Of a DNA stretch of 14,805 nucleotides, positions 1-6,220 are shown in pieces (positions within the stretch are counted from its first letter, which is position 1; the number at the start of each line of letters is the position of its first letter). Source of the stretch: an uncultured Lachnospiraceae bacterium. GTDB taxonomy: Bacteria; Bacillota; Clostridia; Lachnospirales; Lachnospiraceae. A program made the position numbers and the translations under genes. The notes under the pieces are model-generated. The model searched no databases and was not told the DNA's origin. It saw only the letters and a list, made by a program, of their open reading frames with translations. The stretch is from the NCBI GenBank assembly GCA_947628025.1, contig CANQYH010000046.1, forward strand, positions 1 to 14,805. The letters run 5' to 3'.

Positions 1-286
1 CCCAGTTGGTATTGACGATGGTCTTGCGGTTCTCTTTCGGACCAATGCCGTCCTGCCAGTGATAGGTGTCCGCGAAACACCCGCCGGGCCAGCGAAGCAC
101 CGGAATGTTCAGATCTTTCAATGCAGACACCACATCGGTGCGCATACCGTTTACGTTCGGGATATCGGAATCCTCGCCCACATACAGTCCGCCGTAGATG
201 CAGCGTCCCAGATGCTCGGAAAAATGACCGTAAATATTTTTGTTGATAGTTCCTTTGGAGCGGTTTCCATTGATAATGATACGCAT
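1..286 (-). CDS. abfA: Alpha-L-arabinofuranosidase, GH51 family (5' part, runs off left edge)
   Basis: Only the first 95 codons are present, because the gene leaves the window at base 1. The translation opens with NGNRSKGTINKNIYGHFSEH and continues through GRCIYGGLYVG and RWPGGCFADTYHWQDGIGP to VNTNW. The segments GHFSEHLGR and RWPGG-F-D-Y-W-DGIGP are hallmarks of the N-terminal part of the GH51 (beta/alpha)8 barrel. Members of this family release terminal L-arabinofuranosyl residues from arabinoxylan or arabinan oligosaccharides. There is no signal peptide, which fits the usual cytoplasmic location. The start at 286 is set by a strong GGAGG at 296-300. The catalytic Glu residues would lie beyond the window. 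The family call is confident; the symbol is by analogy, since abfA and arfA are both in use. Confidence 0.9.
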   Translation of the reverse strand, partial: MRIIINGNRSKGTINKNIYGHFSEHLGRCIYGGLYVGEDSDIPNVNGMRTDVVSALKDLNIPVLRWPGGCFADTYHWQDGIGPKENRKTIVNTNW

Positions 287-311
287 GATACTTGTCCTCC
301 TTGCCGAAACG

Positions 312-326
312 CCGGCCTGCGGCCGG
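312..326 (-). other. Short GC hairpin in the arabinofuranosidase leader
   Basis: The perfect inverted repeat CCGGCC-TGC-GGCCGG lies in the presumed 5' untranslated leader, about 12 bases before the ribosome site. No T-run follows it directly on the minus strand, so it does not look like a terminator. It could protect the 5' end of the mRNA or be incidental. Confidence 0.4.
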
Positions 327-355
327 GATCGATCGCCTGTTTTTTCTCACGCTAT

Positions 356-384
356 ATCATACAGCATCCGGCAGGAATTTTCCA
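356..384 (-). promoter_or_regulatory. Candidate promoter for the GH51 gene
   Basis: On the minus strand TATGAT (356-361) follows TGGAAA (379-384) at 17 bp. The -10 is good and the -35 matches four of six consensus bases. It lies about 70 bp before the start codon. The rest of 301-482 is A+T-rich non-coding sequence in which no gene and no convincing metY terminator were seen. Confidence 0.4.
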
Positions 385-482
385 GTGTTTTTAAGTTCTT
401 TTTAAATATTTTACATTTTAGTCATAATAGCCTAAGAAAGCAGTCTATTCCTCATCTTTTTCGGTCACGCTGCTAACCCGCG

Positions 483-1769
483 TCATTTTGCGGCCGCCGC
501 GAACCCTTTCTCCAGGTCGGCGAGGATGTCGTCAATATGCTCTGTGCCGATGGACAGGCGGATGGTGTTGGGTTTGATGCCCTGGTCCGCCAACTCTTCC
601 GCCGACAGCTGGGAATGGGTCGTGGTCGCCGGATGGATCACCAGGCTCTTCACGTCGGCCACATTCGCCAGCAGGGAGAAGATCTCCAGATTATCGATAA
701 ATTTGTAGGCCTCCTCCTGGCCGCCCTTGATCTCAAACGTAAAGATGCTGGCTCCGCCGTTGGGGAAATATTTCTCATACAGGGCGTGGTCCGGATGATC
801 CGGCAGGGACGGATGGTTCACGCGCTCCACCTGCGGATGCTTCGCCAGATATTCCACGACCTTCTTCGTATTCTCCGCATGCCGGTCCAGACGCAGGGAC
901 AAGGTCTCCACGCCCTGCAGCAGCAGAAACGCATTGAATGGAGAAATCGTCGCGCCCGTATCCCGCAGGAGGATCGCGCGGATATAGGTCACAAAGGCCG
1001 CCGGTCCCGCCGCGTCCACGAACGATACGCCGTGGTAGCTGGGATTGGCCTCGGCGATCGGCGCGTACCTGCCGCTGGCTTTCCAGTCGAACTTCCCGGA
1101 GTCTACGATGATGCCGCCCAGGGTCGTGCCGTGGCCGCCGATGAATTTGGTGGCGGAATGTACCACGATGTCCGCGCCGTGCTCGATGGGCCGGATCAGA
1201 TAGGGCGTGCCGAACGTATTGTCAATGACCAGGGGCAGGCCGTGCTTATGGGCAATGGCCGCAATGGCGTCGATATCCGGGATATCGCTGTTGGGATTGC
1301 CCAGCGTCTCCAGATAGACCGCTTTCGTATTCTCCCGGATCGCCCCCTCGACCTCCTCCAGGTTATGGGCGTCCACAAAGGTAGTGCTCACGCCGTACTG
1401 GGACAGGGTATGCTCCAGCAGATTGTAGCTGCCGCCGTAGATGGTCTTCTGGGAAACGATATGGTCCCCCTGCTGCGCCAGCGCCATGATCGTGTAGGTA
1501 ATGGCCGCCGCGCCGGAGGCCAGGGCCAGAGCCGCGACGCCGCCCTCCAGGGCCGCCATTCTCTTTTCCAGCACGTCCTGAGTGGAATTGGTCAGACGGC
1601 CGTAGATATTGCCGGCGTCCGCCAGGCCGAAGCGGGCCGCCGCGTGGGCGGAATTATGAAATACGTAGGAAGTGGTCTGATAGATCGGCACCGCCCGCGA
1701 ATCGGTCGCCGGGTCCGCCTGTTCCTGGCCTACATGAAGCTGCAGGGTTTCGAATTTGTATTTGCTCAT
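483..1769 (-). CDS. metY: O-acetylhomoserine sulfhydrylase (MetY-type, PLP-dependent)
   Basis: This 428-residue protein is a Cys/Met-metabolism PLP enzyme of the O-acetylhomoserine aminocarboxypropyltransferase group. It converts O-acetyl-L-homoserine plus sulfide (or methanethiol) to homocysteine (or methionine) in the cytoplasm. The start has the MetY-like pattern FETLQLHVGQEQADPATDSR followed by PIYQTTSYVF. Other landmarks are NIYGRLTNST (cofactor-phosphate Tyr/Arg from the neighbouring subunit), ASG near 84-86, Asp183 in VIDNTF (pyridine nitrogen), the Schiff-base Lys208 in HSATKFIGGHGTT, and the C-terminal LSIGTEHIDDILADLEKG. The length is typical of MetY and longer than MetB/MetC. The start at 1769 has an AGGAG just upstream. 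It lies downstream of cysK on the same strand, so a shared sulfur regulon is likely, although 462 bp separate them. No metY promoter was convincingly seen. Methionine gamma-lyase is a less likely alternative. Confidence 0.93.
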   Translation of the reverse strand: MSKYKFETLQLHVGQEQADPATDSRAVPIYQTTSYVFHNSAHAAARFGLADAGNIYGRLTNSTQDVLEKRMAALEGGVAALALASGAAAITYTIMALAQQGDHIVSQKTIYGGSYNLLEHTLSQYGVSTTFVDAHNLEEVEGAIRENTKAVYLETLGNPNSDIPDIDAIAAIAHKHGLPLVIDNTFGTPYLIRPIEHGADIVVHSATKFIGGHGTTLGGIIVDSGKFDWKASGRYAPIAEANPSYHGVSFVDAAGPAAFVTYIRAILLRDTGATISPFNAFLLLQGVETLSLRLDRHAENTKKVVEYLAKHPQVERVNHPSLPDHPDHALYEKYFPNGGASIFTFEIKGGQEEAYKFIDNLEIFSLLANVADVKSLVIHPATTTHSQLSAEELADQGIKPNTIRLSIGTEHIDDILADLEKGFAAAAK

Positions 1770-2231
1770 ATTGGGTCTCCTCTTTTCTTGTTTTTATTAT
1801 CATTTTGGCTTGTGTTTTATCGTTTCTTTGGGCCTGCGTTTTCGTCCGCGGCCGCTTTTTGGCTCTATGGTCAGGACCACGCCTGTTTTTCTGCCCGCTG
1901 TTATTCGCTCCGGGTATGTTTCCCAATCTGCAACCGCTCGGGCCTTGCGCTCTTTTTTATCCGCAGCTATTCACTCCGGGTATGCTCACCACTCTGCGGA
2001 CGTTCAGGCGGGCTTTGCGCGTTCTCTGCCCGCAGCCGTTCAGACCACGCACACGTCCCGTCCGCAACCAAAAAAACGTACTACGTACCGCCCGCCGTGC
2101 CGCCCCAAAAAAGGCATAACTTTAACACACCCGGCCCCCAAATCTCATTTCCGCGGGAACCGGGCGCATCATTTTTACTTTCGTTTCACCCGCTCAGACA
2201 AAGCCGCCCAGGCGAATGCTCCGATTCTTCC
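1770..2231. other. 462-bp gap between cysK and metY without a supported gene
   Basis: No reading frame here has a family signature or a ribosome site. The plus strand is open across it, but that frame runs straight on as antisense to cysK and looks like a compositional artefact. I found no SAM riboswitch or T-box core on the minus strand upstream of metY. The gap contains a decayed tandem repeat (described separately) and a T7 tract read on the minus strand near 2069-2075, preceded by only a weak stem. Whether cysK transcripts continue into metY cannot be judged from the sequence. Confidence 0.6.
1891..2045. repeat. Degenerate tandem repeat, period 66 then 69 bp
   Basis: Copies begin at about 1891, 1957 and 2026, the third one partial. 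The best-kept core is TTC(G/A)CTCCGGGTATG at 1904-1918 and 1970-1984. It is preceded by a CCGC(T/A)G block whose three positions (1895, 1961, 2030) give the period. Both periods are multiples of three. Divergence between copies is substantial, so this is an old duplication. No function is recognised. Confidence 0.55.
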
Positions 2232-3161
2232 CTACTCAAACATCGGCGTAGACAGATACCTGTCCCCCGTGTCCGGCAGCAGCGCCACAATGGTTTTGCC
2301 CTCGTTCTCCGGCCGTTTCGCCAGCTCAAGCGCCGCCCAGACCGCCGCGCCGGAAGAAATGCCTACCAGCACGCCCTCCGTCCGTCCGATCTTTTTGCCG
2401 ACCGCGAACGCGTCTTCATGATCCACGGCGATGATCTCATCATAAACGCCCGTGTTCAGCACCTCCGGCACAAAGCCCGCGCCGATGCCCTGGATCTTGT
2501 GGGACCCTCCGACGCCCTTGCTCAAAACCGGAGAAGCGGACGGCTCCACGGCCACCACTTTCACATCCGGATTTTGGGACTTCAGATACTCGCCCACGCC
2601 GGTGATCGTGCCTCCGGTCCCGACGCCAGCCACAAAGATATCCACCTTTCCGTCGGTATCGTTCCAGATCTCCGGTCCCGTCGTCTCCCGATGTGCTTTG
2701 GGGTTCGCGGGATTGACGAACTGCCCCGCGATGAAGCTGCCGGGAATCTCCGCCGCCAGCTCGTCGGCTTTCGCAATGGCCCCTTTCATGCCTTTGGCGC
2801 CCTCGGTCAGCACCAGCTCCGCGCCATAGGCTTTCATCAGCTGCCTCCTCTCGACGCTCATGGTCTCCGGCATCACGATGATGATGCGGTAGCCTCTAGC
2901 GGCCGCCACCGACGCCAAACCGATCCCCGTGTTGCCGGACGTCGGCTCGATGATGACGGAACCCGGCTTCAGGACGCCCCTGGCCTCCGCGTCGTCGATC
3001 ATCGCCTTGGCGATCCGGTCCTTGACCGACCCGGCCGGATTCAGATACTCCAGCTTCGCCAGGATACGCGCTTTCAGCCCCTCCTCTTTTTCCATATGCG
3101 CCAGCTCCAGAAGCGGCGTGCCGCCGATCAGCTGATCCGCGGATGTGTAGATACGGCTCAT
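2232..3161 (-). CDS. cysK: Cysteine synthase A (O-acetylserine sulfhydrylase)
   Basis: CysK makes L-cysteine from O-acetyl-L-serine and sulfide using PLP. The 309 residues match the usual length. Landmarks in order are GGTPLLEL near 13-20, the PLP Schiff-base Lys47 in NPAGSVKDR, the substrate loop PTSGNTG at 73-79, the phosphate-binding GTGGT at 181-185, GIGAGFVP near 225-232, and the cofactor-contacting SSGAA at 269-273. The end, LLPDTGDRYLST, is typical of CysK rather than CysM or cystathionine beta-synthase. The ATG at 3161 has an ideal GGAGG a few bases upstream. A consensus promoter lies at 3208-3236, with an Rrf2-type candidate operator between the transcription start and the ribosome site. 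The Rrf2 regulator is divergently encoded next door. Confidence 0.97.
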   Translation of the reverse strand: MSRIYTSADQLIGGTPLLELAHMEKEEGLKARILAKLEYLNPAGSVKDRIAKAMIDDAEARGVLKPGSVIIEPTSGNTGIGLASVAAARGYRIIIVMPETMSVERRQLMKAYGAELVLTEGAKGMKGAIAKADELAAEIPGSFIAGQFVNPANPKAHRETTGPEIWNDTDGKVDIFVAGVGTGGTITGVGEYLKSQNPDVKVVAVEPSASPVLSKGVGGSHKIQGIGAGFVPEVLNTGVYDEIIAVDHEDAFAVGKKIGRTEGVLVGISSGAAVWAALELAKRPENEGKTIVALLPDTGDRYLSTPMFE

Positions 3162-3177
3162 ACGATTACCTCCTGCA

Positions 3178-3189
3178 ATTACCTACTTA
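3178..3189. promoter_or_regulatory. Candidate Rrf2 operator, cysK side
   Basis: ATTACCTACTTA (TAAGTAGGTAAT on the cysK strand) sits about 12-23 bases downstream of the predicted cysK transcription start and directly before the ribosome site. It is identical to the element inside the rrf2 promoter. Position and identity suggest a repressor roadblock site. The assignment to the adjacent regulator is inference. Confidence 0.65.
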
Positions 3190-3207
3190 TCTGATATGTT
3201 TATGGGG

Positions 3208-3236
3208 ATTATACGCTTGCGCTCCCCCTTTGTCAA
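3208..3236 (-). promoter_or_regulatory. Consensus sigma-A promoter of cysK
   Basis: On the minus strand TTGACA (3231-3236) is followed after exactly 17 bp by TATAAT (3208-3213), both full consensus. Transcription would begin near 3201, about 40 bases before the cysK start codon. Such a strong promoter normally needs a repressor, which fits the neighbouring operator. Confidence 0.9.
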
Positions 3237-3266
3237 TAGCTCTTTTGGTTTTTTTGAACTTTTTTA

Positions 3267-3295
3267 TTGATTACCTACTTACCATATAGTATAAT
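3267..3295 (+). promoter_or_regulatory. Promoter of the rrf2 regulator gene
   Basis: TTGATT (3267-3272), a 17-bp spacer and TATAAT (3290-3295) form a near-consensus promoter that would start transcription near 3302, leaving a leader of about 85 bases. The spacer contains the 12-bp candidate operator, an arrangement expected for autorepression. Confidence 0.85.
3270..3281. promoter_or_regulatory. Candidate Rrf2 operator inside the rrf2 promoter
   Basis: This is a second exact copy of ATTACCTACTTA, starting within the -35 hexamer and filling the first half of the spacer. A loose dyad TACT-N8-AGTA extends over 3276-3291. A protein bound here would exclude RNA polymerase. Family membership of the binder is inferred from proximity. 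Confidence 0.65.
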
Positions 3296-3386
3296 AGGAT
3301 TTAGAATGACGCGATACCAGGGCTCGTTACAGGGCCATTCACACGATATGCGGGCAGAACCGGCGATATGCCAAAGGAGAAACGAT

Positions 3387-3818
3387 ATGCTGATTTCGAC
3401 AAAAGGGCGCTACGCCCTGCGGGTCATGATCGACCTGGCCGAGCACCAGGGCGACGCGTTCGTGCCGTTAAAAGAAACGGCGGACAGACAGGATATATCG
3501 GAAAAATATCTGGAGGGGATCCTGAAGATCCTCGTGCAGCACGGGCTCCTGACCGGAGTGCGCGGCAAAGGCGGCGGCTACCGTTTGACGCGGCGGCCGG
3601 AATCCTACACGGTAGGGGAGATCCTGCGCCTCACCGAGGACACCCTGGCCCCGGTCGCCTGCCTGGAAGAGAACGCCAAACCCTGCCGCAGGATGTCCTA
3701 TTGCCGGACGCTGCCCCTGTGGCAGGAATTAAATACCCGCATCGCCGGTTACCTCGACGGGGTCACCGTCGCCGATCTGATGCGCCGCGGCGAGGACGGG
3801 AACGATTACGTGATCTGA
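3387..3818 (+). CDS. Rrf2/IscR-family transcriptional regulator, probable cysteine-regulon repressor
   Basis: The 143-residue protein begins MLISTKGRYALRVMIDLAEH, the classic Rrf2 N-terminus. The winged-HTH follows, with ISEKYLEGILKILVQHGLL as recognition region and RGKGGGYRL as the wing. Three cysteines, Cys92, Cys100 and Cys106, occupy the place of the Fe-S ligands of IscR (92, 98, 104) and NsrR, with slightly different spacing. The ATG at 3387 is chosen because AAAGGAG precedes it at 3374. An in-frame upstream extension to 3267 would start inside the promoter and is rejected. By position it should control the divergent cysK and itself, analogous to CymR. Bacillus CymR, however, is not known to carry an Fe-S cluster and works through CysK, so the sensing mode here (cluster, CysK partner or both) is open. 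Confidence 0.9.
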   Translation: MLISTKGRYALRVMIDLAEHQGDAFVPLKETADRQDISEKYLEGILKILVQHGLLTGVRGKGGGYRLTRRPESYTVGEILRLTEDTLAPVACLEENAKPCRRMSYCRTLPLWQELNTRIAGYLDGVTVADLMRRGEDGNDYVI

Positions 3819-3843
3819 CGCTCTTCCAGCCGGGCGGAACGGG

Positions 3844-5625
3844 TCATTTCCGATTCTTTCTCCAGCCGTACCGCTCCAGCTCTGCCCGGAAAGACGATCT
3901 TCTCGGATATTTCTCCTTGTATTCCTCCATAACGCGCTGCTTTGCCATGGGGTCGCCCCATGATTCCTTTACCTCTCCGATGGCCGCGATAAAAGCCGCG
4001 CACTCGCCGTAATAATTTCTGCGGTTCGCCTCCATGATTGCGGCGACCCTTTTCTGTATCGTTTTTTCCAGATGGGCCAGGATCCTCTTTTTCTCTTTCT
4101 CATCGGTGACTACCGTATTTTTCCAGCGGAGGAAGCATCCGTAAAATGCCGCCGCATCGTCCTCATCCGGTTTTTCGGCCAGCCCTCTGCCGTATTCTTC
4201 CGCAGAAAATCCGAACGCCGCCCTCGTATCCTCCAGCATCGCCGCCATCCCCGCTCTCATCCGTTCCCCCTCGTACAGATACAGCAGGAAAAAGGCCAGC
4301 CCCTCTTTCATGAACGTCCCGGTCCACCCCAAAGCCGCCTTTTCACTGACGCCCTCACGCAGCACGTCCGCCAGCTCCCCGTCCAGCAGCCGCAGTATGT
4401 AGACCGTCTTTTTGTCGGGCGCATTGACGGCACGCTCCCCCATATAGCTGTTTTCCTCACGGAAAGACGCGGCTTTCCCCATATATTTCCGGATCACGGC
4501 CCGCATCCTTTCCCTGCACGCGGCCGGATCCCCGCAGTTCAAAAGACATCGCAGATAATTCACCGCGTTCGTATCGGACTCAAACGCCGCCGCGTAGCAC
4601 ATCTCCAGAGCCGCGCTGTCTTTCGAAGAGAGCTGAATATAATCGGCCGTTTTCAGCGCCGTCCAGGCCCGGACCAGACAGCAGGGGTCGATCTGCCGGA
4701 CGGCGTCCATTCCGATCTCCGCCATTTTCTCTGCGTCCGCAGCCGAAGCGCCGTCCAGCAGCGTCTCATAGATCCCCGGATGAAACGCCACATAGCGCCG
4801 CGCAAGCTGCAGCTTCGCATCCAGATCCGGGAGCAGGCTGACCGCTTCCGCGTATAAACGTTCCGCCTGCTTTCCGCTCATTCCGCCCAGATACCGGATC
4901 CATTGACCCAAAAAACTGTCGAAATGCTCCAGCTCTCTGTCCGCATGCTGCAGCAGATCCTCCAGCGTCAGATCTTTGATCTCCGAATTGCAGAATACCT
5001 CGTACAAGACCTCCGGCAGCGTCTCTTCCTGAAGCGTTTCCTCCCCGGACATCCTATAGCAGGAATACAGCGTATCCAGGGCGATACTTTTTACATCCGC
5101 ATCCAGCAGTCCTTGCCCCGCTACCTCCCGCAGCGCCAGCTCCTCATCCCCATATTCTCCGTAAGCCGCGATCTGCAGCGCGAAAAGCTCTCTTCCGACG
5201 CTGGCAGCCGTGCTGTAATTACCGGCGTCCACACAGGCGTGAACATATCCGCAGGCACAGGCCAGTCGTTTCGCCACGCCGTCCGGATCCGTGTAATATG
5301 CCTCCTCGTCCGATCCGTACCAGTCGTCGTACTCCTCATTCCATTCCTGACGTAAATAGCAGTCGCCGGACGCGATCTCCTCCAAGGAGGCCAATATATC
5401 GTCATACTGAAGTCTCAGACTCTCCCGCTGCTTCTCCAGGGCGTCGTTATCTTCCTCTGCGCCCGCGTCCCCTTTTTCCGATACGGTCCTCAATTTCAGC
5501 AGGAAATCGTCCCGCATGGTCTCCGGCAGGGTCCGCGCGGTCTCATGAATGAAACGCTCCAAACGTTCCTTGCCGCACTCCGCCGTCAGAGAATCGACGT
5601 TCTTCATAAAATCCACCAGATTCAT
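3844..5625 (-). CDS. Hypothetical 593-aa alpha-helical protein
   Basis: No family was recognised. The protein is acidic, cytoplasmic in appearance (no signal peptide or membrane helix) and almost entirely predicted helical. Many paired amphipathic segments resemble a TPR/HEAT-like solenoid, for example around LAYA/LYAEAVSLLPDLDAKLQL and LAFFLLYLYEGERMRAGMAA. The C-terminus is distinctive: YYGECAAFIAAIGEV, then KQRVMEEYKEKYPRRSSFR and a final ELERYGW. Similar endings occur in Firmicute proteins related to SWIM-associated helical proteins, from memory and with low certainty. No SWIM CxC-CxH motif is visible. The start at 5625 follows a GGAGG, and an extended -10 lies about 70 bp upstream. It converges on the rrf2 gene with a gap of 25 bp and is not obviously linked to the sulfur genes. 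Confidence 0.85.
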   Translation of the reverse strand: MNLVDFMKNVDSLTAECGKERLERFIHETARTLPETMRDDFLLKLRTVSEKGDAGAEEDNDALEKQRESLRLQYDDILASLEEIASGDCYLRQEWNEEYDDWYGSDEEAYYTDPDGVAKRLACACGYVHACVDAGNYSTAASVGRELFALQIAAYGEYGDEELALREVAGQGLLDADVKSIALDTLYSCYRMSGEETLQEETLPEVLYEVFCNSEIKDLTLEDLLQHADRELEHFDSFLGQWIRYLGGMSGKQAERLYAEAVSLLPDLDAKLQLARRYVAFHPGIYETLLDGASAADAEKMAEIGMDAVRQIDPCCLVRAWTALKTADYIQLSSKDSAALEMCYAAAFESDTNAVNYLRCLLNCGDPAACRERMRAVIRKYMGKAASFREENSYMGERAVNAPDKKTVYILRLLDGELADVLREGVSEKAALGWTGTFMKEGLAFFLLYLYEGERMRAGMAAMLEDTRAAFGFSAEEYGRGLAEKPDEDDAAAFYGCFLRWKNTVVTDEKEKKRILAHLEKTIQKRVAAIMEANRRNYYGECAAFIAAIGEVKESWGDPMAKQRVMEEYKEKYPRRSSFRAELERYGWRKNRK

Positions 5626-5694
5626 CTCAAAACCCTCCTGCCGCTTTTCGCTTTTCTTTTAGCCGAATATATTTTGGATTCATAGACTACAAGC

Positions 5695-5703
5695 ATCATA
5701 CCA
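5695..5703 (-). promoter_or_regulatory. Extended -10 promoter for the 593-aa protein
   Basis: The minus strand reads TGG-TATGAT, an extended -10 element with TATGAT at 5695-5700. It would start transcription near 5688, about 60 bases before the gene. No good -35 hexamer is present, which extended -10 promoters tolerate. Confidence 0.45.
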
Positions 5704-5781
5704 CACAATTCAGATTTCATCATCTGTTATTTTCAGAAAAAGTCGCCCTGCATGACCGGTAACGGCAAAGCCAATTTGAAT

Positions 5782-5805
5782 TTTTCCTGGCATTCTCAAG
5801 GAAAA
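5782..5805. repeat. Inverted repeat upstream of the HTH gene promoter
   Basis: TTTTCCT (5782-5788) and AGGAAAA (5799-5805) are perfect 7-bp arms around a 10-base centre, ending 12 bp before the -35 hexamer. It could be a regulator site for the small HTH protein. It is A+T-rich and no T-run makes it a terminator. Confidence 0.35.
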
Positions 5806-5817
5806 GAAAGAACTATC

Positions 5818-5846
5818 TTGATTCCATTCGCAATATCGAGTACAAT
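5818..5846 (+). promoter_or_regulatory. Promoter of the small HTH gene
   Basis: TTGATT (5818-5823), a 17-bp spacer and TACAAT (5841-5846) form a good sigma-A promoter. Transcription would start near 5853, about 30 bases before the ATG. Confidence 0.75.
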
Positions 5847-5882
5847 ATATGTGTAGAATTTTATCGTCAGGAGGCAAGAAAG

Positions 5883-6095
5883 ATGAAATATTTGTCTATT
5901 CGTCAGACAGCAGAACGCTGGGGGATCTCCACCCGGCGTATACAGATCCTATGTGCAGAGGGGCGCGTCCCCGGCGCGGTAAGGATCGATTATTCGTGGG
6001 CGATACCCGATGACGAACCAAAACCGAAAGACGCAAGGATCAAGAGCGGGAAGTATATCAAACACCCTGTTTCTGATAATAACAACGAAAAATGA
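5883..6095 (+). CDS. Small excisionase/MerR-like helix-turn-helix protein
   Basis: This 70-residue protein starts MKYLSIRQTAERWGISTRRI and continues through LCAEGRVPGA and the SWAIP motif. That is the pattern of compact winged-helix DNA-binding proteins related to excisionases (HTH_17-like): LSIRQTAERWGIS forms the HTH and VPGAVRIDYSWAIP the wing. The tail KDARIKSGKYIK is common in Clostridial members. AGGAGG at 5869-5874 and a promoter at 5818-5846 support expression. Such proteins often precede accessory, restriction or toxin-type genes and may autoregulate the locus. Here the genes behind it are broken. After the TGA stop the same frame stays open for 35 further codons, up to the stop that overlaps the next ribosome site. 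Confidence 0.8.
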   Translation: MKYLSIRQTAERWGISTRRIQILCAEGRVPGAVRIDYSWAIPDDEPKPKDARIKSGKYIKHPVSDNNNEK

Positions 6096-6203
6096 CTTGA
6101 TTCGCGGTGGGACGATTCCTGTATTCAATTTGAAAATGCCTTTTACGATTATAGCTTTGATATTATATGGAATGAATGCTTACAAAAATTGCTTCCCTGT
6201 TAG
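6096..6203 (+). pseudogene. Possible gene-end remnant in frame with the HTH gene
   Basis: Immediately after the HTH stop, 35 open codons in the same frame read as protein-like sequence, including QFENAFYDYSFDIIWNECLQ. They end in a TAG at 6201-6203 that overlaps the AGGAGG of the next gene, a normal spacing for the true end of an upstream gene. It may be the 3' stub of a deleted gene fused after the HTH gene. No family is recognised and chance is possible. Confidence 0.3.
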
Positions 6204-6220
6204 GAGGTTAGAAAATAAGG

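Noticed and set aside
2060..2110. Terminator between cysK and metY
   Set aside because: The minus strand has a T7 run after GTACGTAGTACG, but the stem is at most four or five base pairs with a tiny loop, too weak to call.
1770..2231. SAM riboswitch or T-box leader for metY
   Set aside because: The conserved core sequences of these leaders were looked for on the minus strand and not found.
537..3194. Very long plus-strand open frame across metY and cysK
   Set aside because: It is antisense to two unmistakable PLP enzyme genes, has low-complexity Arg/Gly/His-rich content and no family signature. It reflects high third-position GC of the real genes.
3267..3386. N-terminal extension of the Rrf2 regulator
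   Set aside because: It would start inside the -35 box of the gene's own promoter. The family N-terminus and the ribosome site fix the start at 3387.
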